From contig DGXO01000007.1 of NCBI GenBank assembly GCA_002395605.1, positions 11,316 to 26,350 on the forward strand: a DNA stretch of 15,035 nt, written 5' to 3'. The notes beneath the pieces are model-generated. The model did not search any database and was not told the origin of the DNA. It was given only the letters and a program-made list of their open reading frames with translations. Made by a program: the position numbers and the translations under genes. Source of the stretch: Bacteroidales bacterium UBA4230. Lineage in GTDB: Bacteria; Bacteroidota; Bacteroidia; Bacteroidales; UBA932. Each line of letters begins with the position of its first letter. Position 1 is the first letter of the stretch. Positions 12,152 to 15,035 of this stretch are shown piece after piece.

Positions 12152-13468
12152 CTACAGCTCCAGCGTGCCGGTGCGGTAGAAGCCCACCAGGGCGGTTTGG
12201 AACAGGTATTCGCAGGAAGCCTGGACAAGGTCCGACTGGGCCTTCATCATGCGGTTGCGGGCGTCGGAGAACTCCGTGATGGTGGCAGCGCCGGCCTCGT
12301 AGCGGGCTTCCACCAGCGAGAACGCATCCTGGGCGGCGGCGCTTGCCTCAATGGAGGCGTCGTATTTGGCCTGTGCCGCAACGGCTCCGTTCCAGGCCTG
12401 GTAAATCTCCTTGTACAGGCTCTGCTGCACGCGGCGCAGCTGTGTCTTCTGTGCCTCCTGCTGGATTTTGGCCGAACGGACCTGGTTCCTGACCTGGAAC
12501 TTGTTGAAGATGGGAATGTTCAGGGACAGCCCCACGTATTGCGCGAAATTGGCCCCCAGCTGGTCCCAGAACCCTGCGGTCCAGAAAGTGGAATAGTAGT
12601 TGGTCCCAAGCCCGGCCGAAAGCGACAGGGAAGGGTAGTATCCGCTCTTTGCAATCTCTATGGAGCGTTCCGTGCCCTGCAGGCGGAGTTCTTCGGCCTT
12701 GATGGAGGGACGGTCCATGACGGCGTCGGCGTAAATGTCGTCCGGGTGCCCAAGGACAATGTTTGAGGGTGCATCAGGGGTAATCCGTACAATGGAAAAA
12801 CCGTCCCATGACGGCAGTTCCAGCAGCTGCGCAAGGTCCAGGACTGCGGCGCGGACATTGTTCTGCGCCTGCACCAGCGTAACCTTGCTCTGGGCCAGGG
12901 ATGCCTTTTGCTGGGAAAGCTGGGCCTTGGAGGACTTTCCAACACCCATCATGCCTGAAAGCCTTTCCACCTGAAGGGAGTCGATGCTCACCTGATGCCG
13001 TGCAACATCCTCTATCTCAAGGTTGTAAAGGACTTGGACATAAGCCTTGGCAACGGCCACGCGGATGTCGTCGCGGGCTTTCTCAAGGTCCTCCGTTGCC
13101 GCATCCAGGTTAATGCGCGCAAGCTTAATCCGGTTTGGCGTTGCAAGTCCGTCAAAGAGCGTCATGGAAGAGCCCACGGAAAAGCCCGTGGTGGCGCTGT
13201 TCCCGTATTCATAAGTATTGTTTCCGCCAAGGCCGCGGCCGAAGCTCATGTTCTCGCTCACCTGGCCGTTGAGGCTTGGAAGCCAGGACATTTCGGCCGT
13301 ATTGCGTTCTACGTTCCGGTTTTCGGCCTGAAGTCTCTGGCCCACCACGGTGAGGTTGTGCTCCAAGGCCCACTGGGTGCATTCCTTGAGGCTCCAGGGG
13401 TGGCTGAGGTCCGGAAGTGAATCCGTGGGCTGAGCCAAAAGTGCAAGTGCCAGTAAAAGTGCTTTCAT
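12152..13468 (-). CDS. TolC-family outer-membrane efflux channel
   Basis: 438 residues. Outer-membrane/periplasmic channel of a tripartite efflux system. An N-terminal hydrophobic segment MKALLLALALLAQ acts as a signal peptide. Two OEP-type repeats follow: WSLKECTQWALEHNL with the alpha-barrel helices of the first half, then the second half with YYPSLSLSAGLG, LSLNIPIFNKFQVRNQVRSAK and a long coiled-coil helix (QLRRVQQSLYKEIYQAW to FSLVEARYEAGAATITEFSDARN), a classic TolC signature. Length matches the family. It starts 6 nt after the adaptor gene stop, so it is the last gene of the efflux operon. The stop TAG is followed by TTGCCAC, the same 10 bp found at the recO end next to element B. Confidence 0.92.
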   Translation of the reverse strand: MKALLLALALLAQPTDSLPDLSHPWSLKECTQWALEHNLTVVGQRLQAENRNVERNTAEMSWLPSLNGQVSENMSFGRGLGGNNTYEYGNSATTGFSVGSSMTLFDGLATPNRIKLARINLDAATEDLEKARDDIRVAVAKAYVQVLYNLEIEDVARHQVSIDSLQVERLSGMMGVGKSSKAQLSQQKASLAQSKVTLVQAQNNVRAAVLDLAQLLELPSWDGFSIVRITPDAPSNIVLGHPDDIYADAVMDRPSIKAEELRLQGTERSIEIAKSGYYPSLSLSAGLGTNYYSTFWTAGFWDQLGANFAQYVGLSLNIPIFNKFQVRNQVRSAKIQQEAQKTQLRRVQQSLYKEIYQAWNGAVAAQAKYDASIEASAAAQDAFSLVEARYEAGAATITEFSDARNRMMKAQSDLVQASCEYLFQTALVGFYRTGTLEL

Positions 13469-13474
13469 AACGGA

Positions 13475-14569
13475 CTACTGCTTCTTGATTATTATCTGTG
13501 CTCCGCGCACCGTGTCTCCTTCCTTGATGCCATTTTTCACCTCTATGTTGATGCCGTCGGAAAGTCCTGTGGTCACATCGCGCCGAACATAACCATCGGC
13601 CTCCTTCACCATCACATAGGTCTTTTCTCCTTCAAACATTATGGCCGATTCCGGAAGCGTTACAACGTCCGAGGCCTCGTCTAGCACTATCTCCGCGTTG
13701 GCGCTATAGCCGGAGCGGATGGTGATGCCGGAGGGGATTTTCACGGAGGCCTTTATCTCGAACTGGTTGGCACCGTTGTTCACCGTGGCCTTAGGGGAGA
13801 TGTACTCCAGCACGGCGTCGAAGGTAAGGTCCTGGAGGGCTCCCAGGGATATCTTTACGGGCATTCCGGTTGTGAGGCGGCCTACCTCGGTCTCGTCTAT
13901 GTTGCCGTCGAAGATGAGGTCGTCCATATCCGCCACGGTGGCAATTGTGGTGCCGTCGTTGAAGGTGTTGGACTGGGTGACGGAGTTACCAACCTTCACG
14001 GGAATGTCCAGGATGAGGCCGGAAATGGTGGAACGCACAAGGGTGGAGCTGCCGCTGGCATTTGACGACGACACGCCGTCACGGATAATCTCCAGGGCCT
14101 CCTTTGCGCCCGCAAGCTCTTCCTTGGCCTGATTGTAGGCCTGCAGAACCTTCTCATATTCGTCGGCGCTCACAAGGTCCTTGTCAAAGAGGGCCTTCTC
14201 ACGGTTGTAGTTGGTCTTTGCTTGGTTCAGGTTTACTTCGGCAAGGCGCACGCGGCTTTGGGCCGAACTAAGCTGCCCCATGTCCGGGATCACCTTCACC
14301 TTGGCGATTATCTCGTCTTTCTTCACGGTTTGGCCGGCCTCTTTTAGAAGTTCCGTGATGATGCCGCTTATCTGGGGCTTGATGTTCACTTCGTCGCGGG
14401 GCTGGATTTTGCCGGTGACCACGGTGGAACGCACCACATTCCCCCTCCCGGCAACCTGCTCTTCATAGAGCGCCTCCTTGGGGCGGGAGCGCTGGAAAAG
14501 GTACACGAATGTTCCTATGAACAGCACAGCGGCCAGGACAATCATTAAATACTTACCGAATTTTTTCAT
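13475..14569 (-). CDS. Periplasmic adaptor (membrane-fusion protein), MacA/HlyD-like
   Basis: 364 residues. Links an inner-membrane transporter to the outer-membrane channel. The N-terminus has a single membrane anchor (about 8-25, KYLMIVLAAVLFIGTFVYLF). A lipoyl-like half-motif VNIKPQISGIITELL and GQTVKKDEIIAKV (about 61-91) precedes an alpha-helical hairpin (about 98-163; AQSRVRLAEVNLNQAKTNY, EYEKVLQAYNQAKEELAGA), followed by the second lipoyl half (LVRSTISGLILDIPVKVGNSV), a beta-barrel domain (ISLGALQDLTFDAVLEYIS) and a membrane-proximal domain (VTLPESAIM). It is adjacent to the ABC permease gene upstream and the TolC gene downstream, so a MacAB-TolC-type pump is the natural reading. Substrate is unknown. 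Confidence 0.92.
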   Translation of the reverse strand: MKKFGKYLMIVLAAVLFIGTFVYLFQRSRPKEALYEEQVAGRGNVVRSTVVTGKIQPRDEVNIKPQISGIITELLKEAGQTVKKDEIIAKVKVIPDMGQLSSAQSRVRLAEVNLNQAKTNYNREKALFDKDLVSADEYEKVLQAYNQAKEELAGAKEALEIIRDGVSSSNASGSSTLVRSTISGLILDIPVKVGNSVTQSNTFNDGTTIATVADMDDLIFDGNIDETEVGRLTTGMPVKISLGALQDLTFDAVLEYISPKATVNNGANQFEIKASVKIPSGITIRSGYSANAEIVLDEASDVVTLPESAIMFEGEKTYVMVKEADGYVRRDVTTGLSDGINIEVKNGIKEGDTVRGAQIIIKKQ

Positions 14570-14600
14570 ATTTCTCAGTTCTTTTTTATTATCTATTTGA

Positions 14601-14627
14601 GATCCCTCGACTTCGCTCGGGATGACA
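14601..14627 (+). repeat. Small hairpin repeat between ABC permease and adaptor genes
   Basis: ATCCCTCGA (14602-14610) and TCGGGAT (14617-14623) form a short stem with one bulged T, followed by GACA. It resembles the 7598-7622 element in plan. It lies in the 63-bp gap after the permease stop and could act as an intercistronic RNA hairpin. Confidence 0.55.
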
Positions 14628-14632
14628 AGGGG

Positions 14633-15035
14633 TTATTCATCTCTCATTGCATCTACGGGCTTGATGGCCATGGCGCGGAGCGACGGGGCCAGCCCGGCCA
14701 GGGAGCCAAGTACGCTAAGCAGCAGGGCTGCGATTATGGCAACGCTGAACGACACCTGGAAGGTTGCCTTAAGGATGCCGTCTTCCGTCATTCCAAGTTC
14801 AATGGCGGCAAGGATAAGCACGCTGGCCACTATCCCCATAAGGCCCGCCACCAGCGTAAGCACAATGCTTTCGGCAATGATCTGCCAAAGTATCTGGTGC
14901 GGCGTTGCCCCTATGGCGCGGCGTATGCCAATCTCCGTTGTGCGCTCTTTCACTGATACCATCATGATGTTTGAAACGCCTATTGCTCCGGCGAGCAGCG
15001 TCCCTATGCCAATGAGCCACACCAGGAAGTTGATG
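14633..15035 (-). CDS. MacB-like ABC transporter permease, C-terminal part (cut by window edge)
   Basis: The last 134 codons of an inner-membrane FtsX-type permease. Seen: a transmembrane helix with VWLIGIGTLLAGAIGVSNIM, the cytoplasmic loop motif VSVKERTTEIGIRRAIGAT that marks MacB/LolC-like permeases, then two more hydrophobic segments (VLTLVAGLMGIVASVLILAA and VAIIAALLLSVLGSLAGLAP), and the tail RAMAIKPVDAMRDE, which resembles the usual end of this family (PALRAARLDPVEALR-like). This is the MacB C-terminal topology; the ATPase domain, if fused, lies outside the window. The operon order permease-adaptor-channel differs from the common adaptor-first order. Confidence 0.88.
   Translation of the reverse strand, partial: INFLVWLIGIGTLLAGAIGVSNIMMVSVKERTTEIGIRRAIGATPHQILWQIIAESIVLTLVAGLMGIVASVLILAAIELGMTEDGILKATFQVSFSVAIIAALLLSVLGSLAGLAPSLRAMAIKPVDAMRDE

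Overview
The window looks like chromosomal DNA of an uncultured Bacteroidales-type bacterium with fairly high GC. The reasons are the repeated Bacteroidota -7 promoter motif TATCTTTG (TAnnTTTG), the absence of Shine-Dalgarno sequences, and homologues of the Bacteroidota kind (phosphate-selective-porin-like protein, S41 peptidase, U32 peptidase, a MacB-like permease / adaptor / TolC efflux set). This assignment is inferred from sequence character; no rRNA or other direct marker is present.

Layout: 1-519 is the start of pgk (minus), divergent from a class I methyltransferase (589-1536) that is followed by RNase R (1582-3582). RNase R converges on and overlaps a porin gene (3558-4517, minus). 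An S41 C-terminal-processing peptidase (5336-6934, minus) is divergent from the rdgB-recO pair (6980-8281). A U32-family peptidase (9054-10343) converges on a polyprenyl diphosphate synthase (10340-11314, minus). The right end is a minus-strand tripartite efflux operon, read from the window edge inward: ABC permease tail, membrane-fusion protein, TolC-family channel (15035-12152).

Genes are packed tightly: gaps elsewhere are 3 to 69 bp and the two convergent pairs overlap. Exactly three gaps are about 0.8 kb (4518-5335, 8282-9053, 11315-12151), and all three hold copies of one complex, non-protein-like repeat element. Each copy runs from just after the stop codon of one gene to the -7 box of the next co-directional gene, always in the same orientation relative to transcription. 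In transcription order a copy contains a strong boundary hairpin, a CCACCG-type microsatellite, a core of long-range inverted repeats, two imperfect GTGTAA palindromes, a short array of 22-bp units, a central hairpin with an 11-bp stem and 25-nt loop, and an oppositely oriented array of 22-bp units that ends 7 nt before the -7 box in two copies. Unit numbers differ between copies, and some stems carry paired substitutions or wobble pairs. This element is the most interesting content of the window. It could be a mobile, MITE-like element that carries a promoter, a large structured RNA or leader, or a gene-boundary module; sequence alone does not decide.

The named genes are otherwise ordinary housekeeping, envelope and efflux functions. 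Several starts lie only 7-8 nt after TATCTTTG, which suggests leaderless or nearly leaderless mRNAs.
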